64,000 nt of DNA, taken from the NCBI GenBank assembly GCA_002698995.1, contig PAAX01000005.1, positions 39,461 to 103,460 on the forward strand, written 5' to 3'. The position numbers and the translations under genes were made by a program. Positions 46,023 to 54,351 of this stretch are shown here, piece after piece. The stretch is from Ignavibacteriota bacterium (GTDB lineage Bacteria; Bacteroidota; Ignavibacteria; Ignavibacteriales; Melioribacteraceae). Positions within the stretch are counted from its first letter, which is position 1. The number at the start of each line of letters is the position of its first letter. The notes under the pieces are model-generated. The model ran no database searches. It had not been told where the DNA came from and saw nothing but the letters and a program-made list of their open reading frames with translations.

Positions 46023-46669
46023 ATAAGAGTATAAAGGGATGGAGCCGAAATGAAATGGCACAAAAAGTAGCTTTAGATATTCAAGACGGAGCTTATGTAA
46101 ATCTTGGTATAGGAATGCCGGAACTTGTAGCTGACTTTGTGCCGGAAGATAGAGAGTTTATTTATCATACTGAAAACGGACTCCTTGGTATGGGTCCTGC
46201 ACCAAAAGAGGGGGAAGAAGATCCCGAATTAATAAATGCAGGAAAGAAACCGGTGACAGCAATTGCCGGAGCCAGCTTTTTTCATCATGCGGACAGCTTT
46301 ACAATGATACGAGGAAAGCATATTGATGTGTGCGTTTTGGGAGCAATGCAGGTAGCTGAAAACGGTGATTTGGCAAACTGGTCGACTGGTGAACCGCATG
46401 CTATTCCTGCTGTTGGAGGAGCAATGGATTTAGTAGCCGGAGTAAAAACAATTTATGTTATTACTCAGCACACAACAAAGGAGGGCGAATTTAAGATAGT
46501 AAAAGAATGCACCTATCCATTAACGGGACAAAAAGTTGTTGACAGAATATATACAGACTTAGCTGTAATAGATGTAAAAGAAGAAGGGCTTTTTGTAAAA
46601 GAATTGGGACCGGGAATTACATTTGAATATCTTCAGGAAAAAACCGGGGCAAAGTTAAATCAATATTAA
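46016..46669 (+). CDS. pcaJ: 3-oxoadipate CoA-transferase subunit B
   Basis: Beta subunit (217 residues) with the catalytic Glu in ENGLLGMGPAP (about residue 53), which forms the enzyme-CoA thioester. The conserved SFFHHADSF and PAVGGAMDL follow. The pattern GEEDPELINAGK and ECTYPLTG agrees with PcaJ. A strong AGGAAGGAG ribosome site sits inside the end of pcaI at the right distance. It acts with PcaI in the same complex. Confidence 0.92.
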   Translation: MVDKSIKGWSRNEMAQKVALDIQDGAYVNLGIGMPELVADFVPEDREFIYHTENGLLGMGPAPKEGEEDPELINAGKKPVTAIAGASFFHHADSFTMIRGKHIDVCVLGAMQVAENGDLANWSTGEPHAIPAVGGAMDLVAGVKTIYVITQHTTKEGEFKIVKECTYPLTGQKVVDRIYTDLAVIDVKEEGLFVKELGPGITFEYLQEKTGAKLNQY

Positions 46670-46714
46670 ATATAAAATTAAAACAAAAGATTTCTGCGGA
46701 GTCAGATTAAATTT

Positions 46715-48052
46715 ATGAGCACTCAAAAAAGAACCAGTCAAGAGATTTATTCTCAAGCAGTAAATGTGCTTCCAGGGGGTGTAAGCCGTAATACAATTTT
46801 TCGCAAGCCATACCCTACTTATGCCGATAAAGCAAGCGGCTGTTATGTTACAGATATTGATGGAATTGAAAGAATAGATTTTGCCAATAATATGGCTTCA
46901 TTAATTCATGGACATGCCCACCCGGCAATTGTTAATGCAGTTATTGAACAGCTTCAAAAAGGGACTGCATATACAATGGGAACTGAAGCAGAGGTTCTGC
47001 TGGCTCAGCATTTATGCGATAGAGTTCCGAATTTTGACAGAATAAGATTTGTGAACTCCGGTACTGAAGCGGTTATGGGAATGATAAAAGCTGCAAGAGC
47101 TTTTACCGGCAGACCGAAAATTGCAAAAGCAGAAGGGGCATATCATGGTACTTATGACTTTGCAGAAGTAAGCCAATATGCAAATCCAACTAACTGGGGA
47201 AATATTGAGAAACCGAACAGTGTTCCCCTTGCCTATGGAACACCAAAAGAAGTGCTGGAAAATGTAATAATCTTTCACTATAACAATATTGAACTAACAT
47301 TAAATATTCTTGATCAGCAGAAGGATCAAATAGCTGCAGTTATAATTGATCCGATTTCTCACAGAGCCGGATTAATGGAAGCGAATCAAGATTTTGTTGA
47401 AGCATTATATAAATGGACACGTGAAAACGGCGCTCTATTAATATTTGATGAAGTTGTTACTTTCCGAGTTGGTTATGCGGGAGCTCAAGAGAATTATGCA
47501 GTAAAACCTGATCTAACTGCAATGGGTAAGATTATCGGGGGTGGATTTCCAGTAGGTGCGTTTGCCGGACGCGAAGACATAATGAAAGTGCTCGATCCGA
47601 GAGAACCGAATTTACTATTCCCCCACTCCGGTACTTTTTCTGCTAATCCGATTACTATGACTGCAGGAAGAATTGCAATGGAATTATTTGATAAGGAAGC
47701 AGTAACAAAACTTAATGAATTAACATTCAGTGCAAGAAATAAAATTGAAGAAGCAATTAAACTTGCAGATGTTCCGGTTTCATTAACAGGAGCAGGATCA
47801 ATGTTCAGAATTCATTTAAGTGCAGTTCCTCCTACAACATACCGCGAAGCGTATCAAAGCAAAGAAACATTAAGAGTATTGAATATGCTGATCGATCATC
47901 TTTATTTTCAAGAAAAGATTATGATGATTAATACATGCGCCTGTATGTTTTCAACAGCAATAACAGATAAGGAAGTGGAGAGACTGGCAGAAGGAATGTT
48001 AAACGGATTTAAGGTTATAAAACCTGAATTAGAAAAACTAAACGGAAATTAG
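46715..48052 (+). CDS. Class III PLP aminotransferase (GSA-aminomutase-like)
   Basis: A 445-residue fold-type I PLP enzyme close to glutamate-1-semialdehyde aminomutase. The elements are NSGTEAVMGMIKAAR, FDEVVTFRVG (PLP-ring Asp) and the PLP Lys272 in AMGKIIGGG. Beta-amino-acid aminotransferases belong to this same branch. The gene sits between pcaIJ and pcaF behind an aminomutase, so the simplest reading is a transaminase that turns a beta-amino acid into a 3-oxo acid (inference). A real GSA aminomutase for haem synthesis would not normally be in this operon. Spacing to the neighbours is 45 and 12 bases. Confidence 0.88.
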   Translation: MSTQKRTSQEIYSQAVNVLPGGVSRNTIFRKPYPTYADKASGCYVTDIDGIERIDFANNMASLIHGHAHPAIVNAVIEQLQKGTAYTMGTEAEVLLAQHLCDRVPNFDRIRFVNSGTEAVMGMIKAARAFTGRPKIAKAEGAYHGTYDFAEVSQYANPTNWGNIEKPNSVPLAYGTPKEVLENVIIFHYNNIELTLNILDQQKDQIAAVIIDPISHRAGLMEANQDFVEALYKWTRENGALLIFDEVVTFRVGYAGAQENYAVKPDLTAMGKIIGGGFPVGAFAGREDIMKVLDPREPNLLFPHSGTFSANPITMTAGRIAMELFDKEAVTKLNELTFSARNKIEEAIKLADVPVSLTGAGSMFRIHLSAVPPTTYREAYQSKETLRVLNMLIDHLYFQEKIMMINTCACMFSTAITDKEVERLAEGMLNGFKVIKPELEKLNGN

Positions 48053-48064
48053 AAAGGTAATAAA

Positions 48065-49267
48065 ATGAAAGAAGTATTCATCTGCGATGCAATAAGAACA
48101 CCGGTCGGTAAATATGGAGGAGGACTTGCTTCAGTTCGTACTGACGATCTGGCTGCAATTCCTTTAAAAGCTATTATGGAAAGAAATCCTAATGTTGACT
48201 GGATGAATGTTGATGATGTGTTTTTAGGATGCGCCAATCAAGCAGGTGAAGATAATAGAAATGTAGCAAGAATGTCATTGCTATTAGCAGGATATTCGGA
48301 AACAATTCCCGGGGCAACAATAAATAGATTGTGCGGATCGGGAATGGATGCAGTTGGAACAGCAGCAAGAGCAATTAAAGCAGGTGAAGCCGAACTGATA
48401 GTAGCTGGCGGAGTTGAGAGTATGTCCCGTTCTCCTTTTGTGATGGGGAAAGCAACCGAGGCATTTTCAAGATCGGCAGAGATATACGATACTACTATAG
48501 GATGGAGATTTATCAATAAGCAATTAAATAAAATGTACGGTACTGAATCAATGATGGAAACTGCAGAAAATATAGCAGTAGATTTCAAGATAAGCCGTGA
48601 AGATCAGGATAAGTTTGCACATTGGAGTCAGGTTAAAGCATCCGATGCACAAAAGAATGGAAATCTATCCAAAGAAATAATATCGGTAATTATTCCCCAG
48701 CGGAAAGGTGATTCAATAGTTATAGATAAAGATGAACATCCGCGACTTTCATCAATTGAAAAATTGGGATCATTAAAACCGGTAGTAAGAGGAGACGGAA
48801 CAATAACTGCCGGAAATGCTTCCGGTGTAAATGACGGAGCAGCAGCATTATTAATAGCTTCCGAAGATGCAGTAAAAAAATATTCTCTAAATCCGGTTGC
48901 AAGAATATTGGGAATGGAGACCGCTGGAGTTCTTCCTAGAATTATGGGAATGGGACCTGTACCGGCAACCCAAAAGCTGTTAAAGAGAATTGGAATGACT
49001 TTAGACATGATGGATATAATTGAGTTGAATGAAGCTTTTGCAGCACAGTCACTTGGATGCACAAGAGAACTAGGCTTAGCCGATGATGATCCAAGAATAA
49101 ACCAATGGGGAGGAGCAATTGCACTTGGTCATCCATTGGGAATGAGCGGTGCAAGATTAGTTACAACTGCATTTCACCAAATGCGTTCATCAAATGCAAA
49201 AAGAGCACTCTGCACCATGTGCATTGGTGTTGGACAAGGTATTGCAATAGTATTAGAGAGAACATAA
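48065..49267 (+). CDS. pcaF: 3-oxoadipyl-CoA thiolase
   Basis: A 400-residue thiolase that cleaves 3-oxoadipyl-CoA with CoA to acetyl-CoA and succinyl-CoA. The active Cys90 lies in NRLCGSGMDAV, the conserved His in GGAIALGHPLG, and the second Cys in TMCIGVGQG. The stretches GCANQAGEDNRNVARM and DTTIGWRFIN are close to Pseudomonas PcaF/PaaJ, which supports the dicarboxylic substrate. It is the last gene of the five-gene unit. No aromatic-ring-cleavage genes occur in the window, so the 3-oxoadipate must come from elsewhere. Confidence 0.93.
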   Translation: MKEVFICDAIRTPVGKYGGGLASVRTDDLAAIPLKAIMERNPNVDWMNVDDVFLGCANQAGEDNRNVARMSLLLAGYSETIPGATINRLCGSGMDAVGTAARAIKAGEAELIVAGGVESMSRSPFVMGKATEAFSRSAEIYDTTIGWRFINKQLNKMYGTESMMETAENIAVDFKISREDQDKFAHWSQVKASDAQKNGNLSKEIISVIIPQRKGDSIVIDKDEHPRLSSIEKLGSLKPVVRGDGTITAGNASGVNDGAAALLIASEDAVKKYSLNPVARILGMETAGVLPRIMGMGPVPATQKLLKRIGMTLDMMDIIELNEAFAAQSLGCTRELGLADDDPRINQWGGAIALGHPLGMSGARLVTTAFHQMRSSNAKRALCTMCIGVGQGIAIVLERT

Positions 49268-49348
49268 TTTTTAGAAAGATTGAGAATTACTATTTAATTG
49301 TGATTATTTTGAACTGCCAATAAGAATGGTATTAATATTTTTATAAAT

Positions 49349-49606
49349 GTGAGAAAAATAAATTTTATAAATACAGCATTTATTATCATACTTACTTTTA
49401 TGGTAAGTCTCAATACTCATATTACAAAAGATGAGTTGACAATACCTCATTGTGAGAAAATTGAGTTACAAATTGAAGAAGAATTATTAACAGACTTTGC
49501 TGTAAATTACATCCCAAATGTAATTATAGAAAAAGCCCCTCAATGCCAAATAAAATTATCTACCGATAAGAATGATAAAGTTTGGAAACCACCGATAAGC
49601 ATTTAA
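49349..49606 (+). CDS. Small hypothetical exported protein
   Basis: An 85-residue frame starting with GTG and lacking a clear ribosome site. The N-terminus has a hydrophobic segment (FINTAFIIILTFMVSL) that could be a signal or anchor. The rest is polar with two Cys (IPHCEK, APQCQ) that could pair. I do not recognise it. It could be expressed from the thiolase transcript. Confidence 0.35.
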   Translation: MRKINFINTAFIIILTFMVSLNTHITKDELTIPHCEKIELQIEEELLTDFAVNYIPNVIIEKAPQCQIKLSTDKNDKVWKPPISI

Positions 49607-49805
49607 TCAATCTATTAAAATCGAGTAAACAAAAGAGAATCTTAAAGATATCTTAAGGCAAGAATAGTTTTAGAATCCTCTTCCCTATTCTTCAAAAAGC
49701 ATATTAATAATTAGACTTTTTGCAGAAATAATTTGGCTTATTACCAGAAATAAAAAACTAAAAATTCAGAAAAGCATTAACATAAATCAGCAGATTGGAG
49801 TTGTT

Positions 49806-50153
49806 ATGAAAAATCCGAGTAAATTTATATTACCTTCATTAATTGTTGTAATTGCAGCAGTAATTTATTTTTTCTATTTCTCAACCTTTAAAGGATTGGG
49901 AGCTTTCAGTGATTTTGATCCTTATAGTCATGTACAAAGAGATATAACAGTTAAGGTAGTTCAGGATCAGGGAATAAAAAACTTGTACCAAACAAATCAA
50001 ATTATGTTTTATGCAGAAGACAGAAATGGAGAGCAGACACCTATAACCGTAAGTAAAAATTTCACCAGAATAATTGAACAGCATAACATAATTACTTTAA
50101 CCGGACATATATGCAACGGATCATTTCAGGTTGCGGATATAAAAGTTGATTAG
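49806..50153 (+). CDS. Membrane-anchored small OB-fold protein (CcmE-like)
   Basis: A 115-residue protein with GGAG before its ATG, an N-terminal membrane segment (FILPSLIVVIAAVIYFFYFS) and a short beta-rich domain ending ITLTGHICNGSFQVADIKVD. The arrangement resembles the OB-fold of the haem chaperone CcmE (f.a..v element at the end). I do not see the haem-binding His of the family, and the protein is shorter. It could be a degenerate or specialised relative. A terminator follows 6 bases later. Confidence 0.55.
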   Translation: MKNPSKFILPSLIVVIAAVIYFFYFSTFKGLGAFSDFDPYSHVQRDITVKVVQDQGIKNLYQTNQIMFYAEDRNGEQTPITVSKNFTRIIEQHNIITLTGHICNGSFQVADIKVD

Positions 50154-50159
50154 AATAGA

Positions 50160-50194
50160 AATGTCTGTCCCAAATAATTAAAGGGACAGACATT
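50160..50194. terminator. Bidirectional terminator
   Basis: A 12-bp stem AATGTCTGTCCC / GGGACAGACATT with an 11-base loop and a short T run, between convergent genes. Confidence 0.85.
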
Positions 50195-50210
50195 TTGAGT
50201 AATGATGAGA

Positions 50211-50897
50211 TTAAGATTTAATGAGGGATGAAGAATATTGTATAGGTTCACCAGACTCATTTTTAGTTATTAAAGCAATGTGAACTTTTTTATTAGGATA
50301 AGAAGCAATTAAGTTCTTTTCAGTCTCAAGGAGATTTACAGCAAAAATAATATTATTCTCCAGATCCAATATCTGATCCGCTGATACTAATTTGGTGAAA
50401 GCCAGTTTTTTGCTAATATCAGCATCAGGATTAATTAATTCTACTATAAAGGAGGCTTCAATAGATTTCTCAATTGTTAGATCGAAAGTAGTTGAATTAA
50501 TTAATGGAAGAACTGTAAGGGAGATTGAATCCTCGGTTATAGTGAATGACTCAGTAGAGAATGCGAACCCGTAATCCGGTACAATAGAATATCCGGCTTT
50601 AGTACCATCCATATCTATATTAGGATAGTTGTATTGAATACAGTAATTATAACCGGATTGCTTTTTAGGAGCTTTAAGCTTCCATAAGGTTTTAAGGTTA
50701 GGGATTCCCATTATTGTTTTTGATGCTAAAATAGAAGCTTTGAACTTTGCTCTTCTTTTAATACCGGCTTCAGAATTATCAATTTTTCTATTAGCCGAAA
50801 ATTTAGCGAGGTAATTTTCATCCCCTTTAATTACACCGATAAAATCACCAAATTTACCTGATACTTTTCCAAAGAACTTTTCTTTAAACTCTGCCAT
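50211..50897 (-). CDS. Conserved hypothetical, DUF6266-like
   Basis: A 228-residue cytoplasmic-type protein without a signal. The opening KFFGKVSGKFGDFIGVIKGDENYL is quoted here as GKVSGKFGDFIGVIKG; it resembles the start of DUF6266 proteins of Bacteroidota, which have a GkvGnvvG.rwkg-like repeat. The middle SGYNYCIQYNYPNIDMDG and later strands suggest two Ig-like domains. Function unknown. An AAGGAAAA ribosome site precedes the ATG. It borders the accessory region. Confidence 0.6.
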   Translation of the reverse strand: MAEFKEKFFGKVSGKFGDFIGVIKGDENYLAKFSANRKIDNSEAGIKRRAKFKASILASKTIMGIPNLKTLWKLKAPKKQSGYNYCIQYNYPNIDMDGTKAGYSIVPDYGFAFSTESFTITEDSISLTVLPLINSTTFDLTIEKSIEASFIVELINPDADISKKLAFTKLVSADQILDLENNIIFAVNLLETEKNLIASYPNKKVHIALITKNESGEPIQYSSSLIKS

Positions 50898-50945
50898 TTT
50901 GTTTTCCTTTTGTAATTATTTTTTAATGTTTTAATTGTTCTAACT

Positions 50946-50966
50946 GCACAGATTGAGAATCTGTGC
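50946..50966. repeat. REP palindrome copy
   Basis: GCACAGATTGAGAATCTGTGC followed by TACA, a palindrome with loop TGAGA. It matches the copies flanking the RAYT gene 11 kb away, with a compensated A/T change. Confidence 0.8.
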
Positions 50967-51351
50967 TACAATTGATTTAAATTCGATATTAATATTCACG
51001 GGGGGTGCTCTTGAAACGGAACTAGGTCGAGACTGAGACGGCACTGTAACGGCACCAGAACGGCACCGTTTCGATAGTTCTTCGAGAACTGTTCGAGAAT
51101 CATTCGACAACTGAACGAGAACTAATCGAGAAATGATTATGACGATTAGAAATATTGTGCCTCTATTTTTCAATTCAGTTAGTATCATTTAATCTTCTTT
51201 TATGTTATTTAAATCATAAATTTGCTTTACATATTTAAACTACTATAGACTAATAAATTTATACGATTTTAAAATTTTAAAATTGTTTCGTAGAAATAGA
51301 TGGTTTCATAATAGTTACTAATGTAATCTCAAATTAATGCAGGAAATAATA
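50967..51351. other. Gene-free region with an 11-bp-period array
   Basis: No gene supported. From 51016 to 51136 the sequence is eleven consecutive 11-base units, each beginning with A/T-CG-A/G (for example ACGGCACTGTA, TCGAGAACTGT). The rest (51137-51351) is AT-rich and should contain the promoter of the sigma-like gene; no clear -35/-10 pair was seen. Confidence 0.7.
51016..51136. repeat. Direct array of eleven 11-bp units
   Basis: The units start at 51016, 51027, 51038, 51049, 51060, 51071, 51082, 51093, 51104, 51115 and 51126. Consensus is WCGRNA plus five variable bases. The period is close to one DNA helical turn, so the CG steps lie on one face of the helix. GC content is well above the flanks. 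Confidence 0.8.
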
Positions 51352-51927
51352 ATGGATGAATTCAATCAAAAAATGAAAGAGGCAATAACTAACGGCGACT
51401 ATGAAAGCTGGATATTGTTTGAGCAAAAAAGATTAAGATTATTTAATCTTACTCACAAATTTGAAGAAGGTGAAATTATTGATGCTGTATGGAACAAAGT
51501 TGAAGATGGAGAAATAACCTTCAAAAGTGATATTGATTTTAACAAGTTTATGACAATGCAGATAAAAAGTCTGATAAGTAACGAAATTTATAGATTAAAA
51601 AATAAATTTGACGGTTACAAAGATCATGAAACACTTTACAAGTATTTTGAAAATAATAAACTATTTGATAGGAATGAGCTCAATTATATTATTGAAAATA
51701 TAGATCTTAAAAGAATGAAAGAAATAATTTTTGATGAAATTCTTGCAGATGATATTGAAGCGAATTTTGTTCTAGAACAGTGGATTATGGAAAAACCGAT
51801 AAAAGAAATTGCAGAAGATTTAAAGCTAACCGAAAAAGAAACATACAGTGCATTAAGAAGAGCACGTTATAAAATTGAGAAACAATTACCGTCAGAATTT
51901 ATCCGAAATATACGCAGAGCCATTTAA
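51352..51927 (+). CDS. Sigma-70-family-like regulator
   Basis: A 191-residue protein. The C-terminal half looks like sigma region 4, with a helix-turn-helix reading IKEIAEDLKLTEKETYSALRRARYKIEK. The middle IDAVWNKVEDGEI...LISNEIYRLKNK is a degenerate region 2. It could be an ECF-like sigma factor or only an HTH regulator. The ATG at 51352 has AGGA 8 bases upstream; the ATG at 51337 has none. It is the first gene of a unit with a coiled-coil protein and an ImmA/IrrE protease, right behind an 11-bp array that may be its control region. Confidence 0.68.
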   Translation: MDEFNQKMKEAITNGDYESWILFEQKRLRLFNLTHKFEEGEIIDAVWNKVEDGEITFKSDIDFNKFMTMQIKSLISNEIYRLKNKFDGYKDHETLYKYFENNKLFDRNELNYIIENIDLKRMKEIIFDEILADDIEANFVLEQWIMEKPIKEIAEDLKLTEKETYSALRRARYKIEKQLPSEFIRNIRRAI

Positions 51928-51967
51928 CCTAAAGGGGTACAATAACAATTTAACATTGGAGGCGCAC

Positions 51968-52351
51968 ATGCTTAAGCAAAGTATTTCTTTGCTGAATTTT
52001 TATTTCACTTTTTATAAGGAAAATTTGGAAACTACTTTAGAATTATTAGAAAGTGCTGAAGTTAATTTAGAAAAAGTCCGCCAAAATAAGGCAAAGTTAT
52101 TAAAGAAAATTGAAGCATCCGAAAAACTAAAACAAGGAGAAAAATTCATACAGAAACTAAACAATGTACTTTCTCAAATTGCGGAAAATAAAATCAATAT
52201 TAAAGAACTTAATATTTCTCCAGAAGCACAAGATGATTTGCAATTTGCTTTCAACAAGTTTGAAGGGAATGCAGAAGAATTTAATAAAGAAAAATTAAAA
52301 GAACAGACAACATTAGAGCTAATAAGAAAAATTAAAGAAGGAGAAATTTAA
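51968..52351 (+). CDS. Coiled-coil hypothetical protein
   Basis: 127 residues, nearly all helical, with heptad-like charge patterns (LETTLELLESAEVNLEKV, IEASEKLKQGEKFIQKL). GGAGG just before the ATG at 51968 fixes the start; the longer frame overlapping the sigma-like gene has no ribosome site. No family recognised. Its stop is 3 bases before the ImmA/IrrE protease gene, so the products probably act together, perhaps as an adaptor or substrate of the protease. Confidence 0.7.
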   Translation: MLKQSISLLNFYFTFYKENLETTLELLESAEVNLEKVRQNKAKLLKKIEASEKLKQGEKFIQKLNNVLSQIAENKINIKELNISPEAQDDLQFAFNKFEGNAEEFNKEKLKEQTTLELIRKIKEGEI

Positions 52352-52354
52352 GTA

Positions 52355-53113
52355 ATGAATATAATTGCCAAGGCAAATGCCCGCAAAGTTATAGAAGAAT
52401 ACTGCATTGAAAAACCGAGCGGACTTAATCTTATTAAAATTGCAAATGCCGAATATTTATCGGTTGATTACATAGAAATTAAAAATGGTGCCGGTAAAAT
52501 AAGTTTTAAGGATGGTTACGGAGCAATCGGAATTTCAAATAAAATTACCGATAAGGGGCAGCAGAATTTTGTACTTGCGCATGAACTTGGACATTACTTT
52601 AATGAAAGAAAAAATCCACAGACAATTATCTGTACTGAAAAAGATTTAACATCCAGAAGCGGCAGAGAATATGACGCAAATGTTTTTGCGGGTGAATTGG
52701 TGATGCACGAACCTTGGTTTTTAGAATTTACTAAAGGGAAGAGACTCTCCTCTTCCCTTTTAAGTGAAACGGCAGATTATTTTAATACTTCCTTAAGCTC
52801 TGCAGCAATGAGGTATGCGGAAATTGGTCCGGTACCAACAGCAATTATTTTAACTACCGACGGCGTTGTGAAATTCAGTAAATGCAATAAAGATTTTCCC
52901 TATCAATATATTGAACATGGAATGAAAGTGAACAACAATTCTTATACTTCCAATTATTACAAAGGAGAAATAATTCCAACTTCAGCAGAAGAAATCCCAT
53001 TAGAAGCTTGGTTTTGGAATGACAATAATTACAAGAAAGATCAATTTATAATGGAGCAGAATATTCCTATGCCGAATTACAATTCTTGTTTAACGCTGCT
53101 TTGGGAGGGGTAA
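52355..53113 (+). CDS. ImmA/IrrE family metallo-endopeptidase
   Basis: A 252-residue zinc protease. The active site HELGH (residues 76-80) lies in NFVLAHELGHYFNE. A candidate third ligand is in SGREYDANVFAGELVM. Family knowledge: ImmA and IrrE cut repressors or regulators and so turn on mobile-element or damage responses. The partner in the operon is a sigma-like protein, a plausible target. The C-terminal 110 residues form a separate beta-rich part. A 9-bp-period array starts right at the stop codon. Confidence 0.88.
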   Translation: MNIIAKANARKVIEEYCIEKPSGLNLIKIANAEYLSVDYIEIKNGAGKISFKDGYGAIGISNKITDKGQQNFVLAHELGHYFNERKNPQTIICTEKDLTSRSGREYDANVFAGELVMHEPWFLEFTKGKRLSSSLLSETADYFNTSLSSAAMRYAEIGPVPTAIILTTDGVVKFSKCNKDFPYQYIEHGMKVNNNSYTSNYYKGEIIPTSAEEIPLEAWFWNDNNYKKDQFIMEQNIPMPNYNSCLTLLWEG

Positions 53114-53331
53114 AGTTCATCAAGCTTGCCTACGGAGTAGGTATGTAAAGTTTGTCAAGTTTGTAAAGTTTATCAAGTTTATCAAGTTTGTAAAGTTCAT
53201 CAAGTTGTAAAGTTTATAAAGTTTGCCTACGGAGTAGGTTTGTAAAGTTTGTCAAGTTTATCAAGTTTGTAAAGTTTGTCAAGTTTATCAAGTTTGTCAA
53301 GTTTGCCTACGGAGTAGGTTTACTTAATTAA
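53114..53331. repeat. 9-bp-period array with three CCTACGGAGTAGG palindromes
   Basis: About eighteen copies of a 9-base unit (AAGTTTGTC, AAGTTTATC, AAGTTTGTA and variants) run from the protease stop codon onward. The palindrome CCTACGGAGTAGG occurs three times (53129, 53226, 53306), each followed by TTTGTA-like sequence. No spacers, so it is not a CRISPR array. 53332-53520 holds nothing else except a hairpin. Confidence 0.85.
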
Positions 53332-53451
53332 AATGTTTCAAAGTAAGAGTGAAAGTAAAAAGAAAGGTTTTGAATTAAATTCAGTTGCTACAAATTATTC
53401 ACAATCAAGTTGATCAATATAAAAATCATTCAAGAATAAAAACAATTCAAA

Positions 53452-53478
53452 AGGATATTTTAAATATCCTCTTTTTAA
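53452..53478 (+). terminator. Hairpin before cas6
   Basis: AGGATATTT / AAATATCCT followed by CTTTTT. It probably ends transcription entering from the regulator operon. TATAAT at 53491 just after it may be the -10 box of the cas promoter, though no good -35 box is seen. Confidence 0.5.
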
Positions 53479-53520
53479 TTATTTTCTTATTATAATAAGG
53501 CAATTAATTATAGCTAATTT

Positions 53521-54324
53521 ATGAGATTAAAATTAAATCTACTGCCAATTAATTCATCACATCTGAATGTTAATTATAATTATTCCTTATCAGCCGCCAT
53601 TTATAATTTGTTAAGATTTTCTTCTAAAGATTTTTCAGAGTATTTACATGATGTAGGGTTTTCTATTGACGGCAAATCTTATAAACTTTTCTCCTTCGCA
53701 TTAAAATTTAATTCATACATAAAAATCAACAAGAATAAAATCATGCTTGATAATAAACCTATTCAATTATTTATAAGCTCACCATTGGCGGATGATTTTA
53801 TAAAAAATTTTGTATTGGGTTCTTTAAATAGCCAAAGGATTGAACTTGTAACTGAAGATGTAAAAACAATTTTCGATATTCAAACAATAGAAAGTTTACC
53901 GGAACCAAAGTTTAATAATGTTAATAAATTCAGACTCCTCTCCCCTTTAGTTCTTTCAACCGGTATTAAAGAAAACAATAAACTAAAACAAAAATTTTTA
54001 CGTACTGATCATGATAAAGATGAATTAAATAAAATATTCAACTCAAACCTTTTTAATAAATATAAACTTGTTACCGGTAAAGATTATACAGGTGAACCTT
54101 TATTGTTAGAGTGGGATAAAGATTATATAAAAAAAAGATTAAGTGAAAATAAAAGAATTACAAAAAAAGTTTCTGTTATCAAAAATAAAGCTAACCCAAT
54201 AGACATTATCGGCAATGTTGTTCCATTTACACTAACCGGAAATAAGGAACTAGTTAAGATTGGTTATTACTGCGGATTTGGAGAAAAGAATTCCCTTGGT
54301 TTTGGTTTAGCTGAATTAGAATAA
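53521..54324 (+). CDS. cas6: CRISPR endoribonuclease Cas6 (copy 1)
   Basis: A 267-residue RAMP-fold protein that cuts CRISPR precursor RNA within repeats. The first RRM has MRLKLNLLPINSSHLNVNYN with a candidate His near residue 18 (quoted as LNLLPINSSHLNVNYN). The C-terminal Gly-rich loop is YCGFGEKNSLGFGLAELE, diagnostic of Cas6. Size is normal. It is first in the cas row and lacks a clear ribosome site. A 9-bp array separates it from the second cas6-like gene. Confidence 0.85.
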   Translation: MRLKLNLLPINSSHLNVNYNYSLSAAIYNLLRFSSKDFSEYLHDVGFSIDGKSYKLFSFALKFNSYIKINKNKIMLDNKPIQLFISSPLADDFIKNFVLGSLNSQRIELVTEDVKTIFDIQTIESLPEPKFNNVNKFRLLSPLVLSTGIKENNKLKQKFLRTDHDKDELNKIFNSNLFNKYKLVTGKDYTGEPLLLEWDKDYIKKRLSENKRITKKVSVIKNKANPIDIIGNVVPFTLTGNKELVKIGYYCGFGEKNSLGFGLAELE

Positions 54325-54351
54325 TCAAAAATAAAAAATTAGTTACAAGCT

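Noticed and set aside
50940..51188. 82-codon minus-strand frame across the 11-bp array
   Set aside because: It runs through a REP palindrome and the repeat array; composition is repeat-driven and there is no ribosome site.
53114..53331. AAGTTTGTC repeats as a CRISPR array or iteron origin
   Set aside because: The period is only 9 bases, without spacers; there is no replication initiator gene near.
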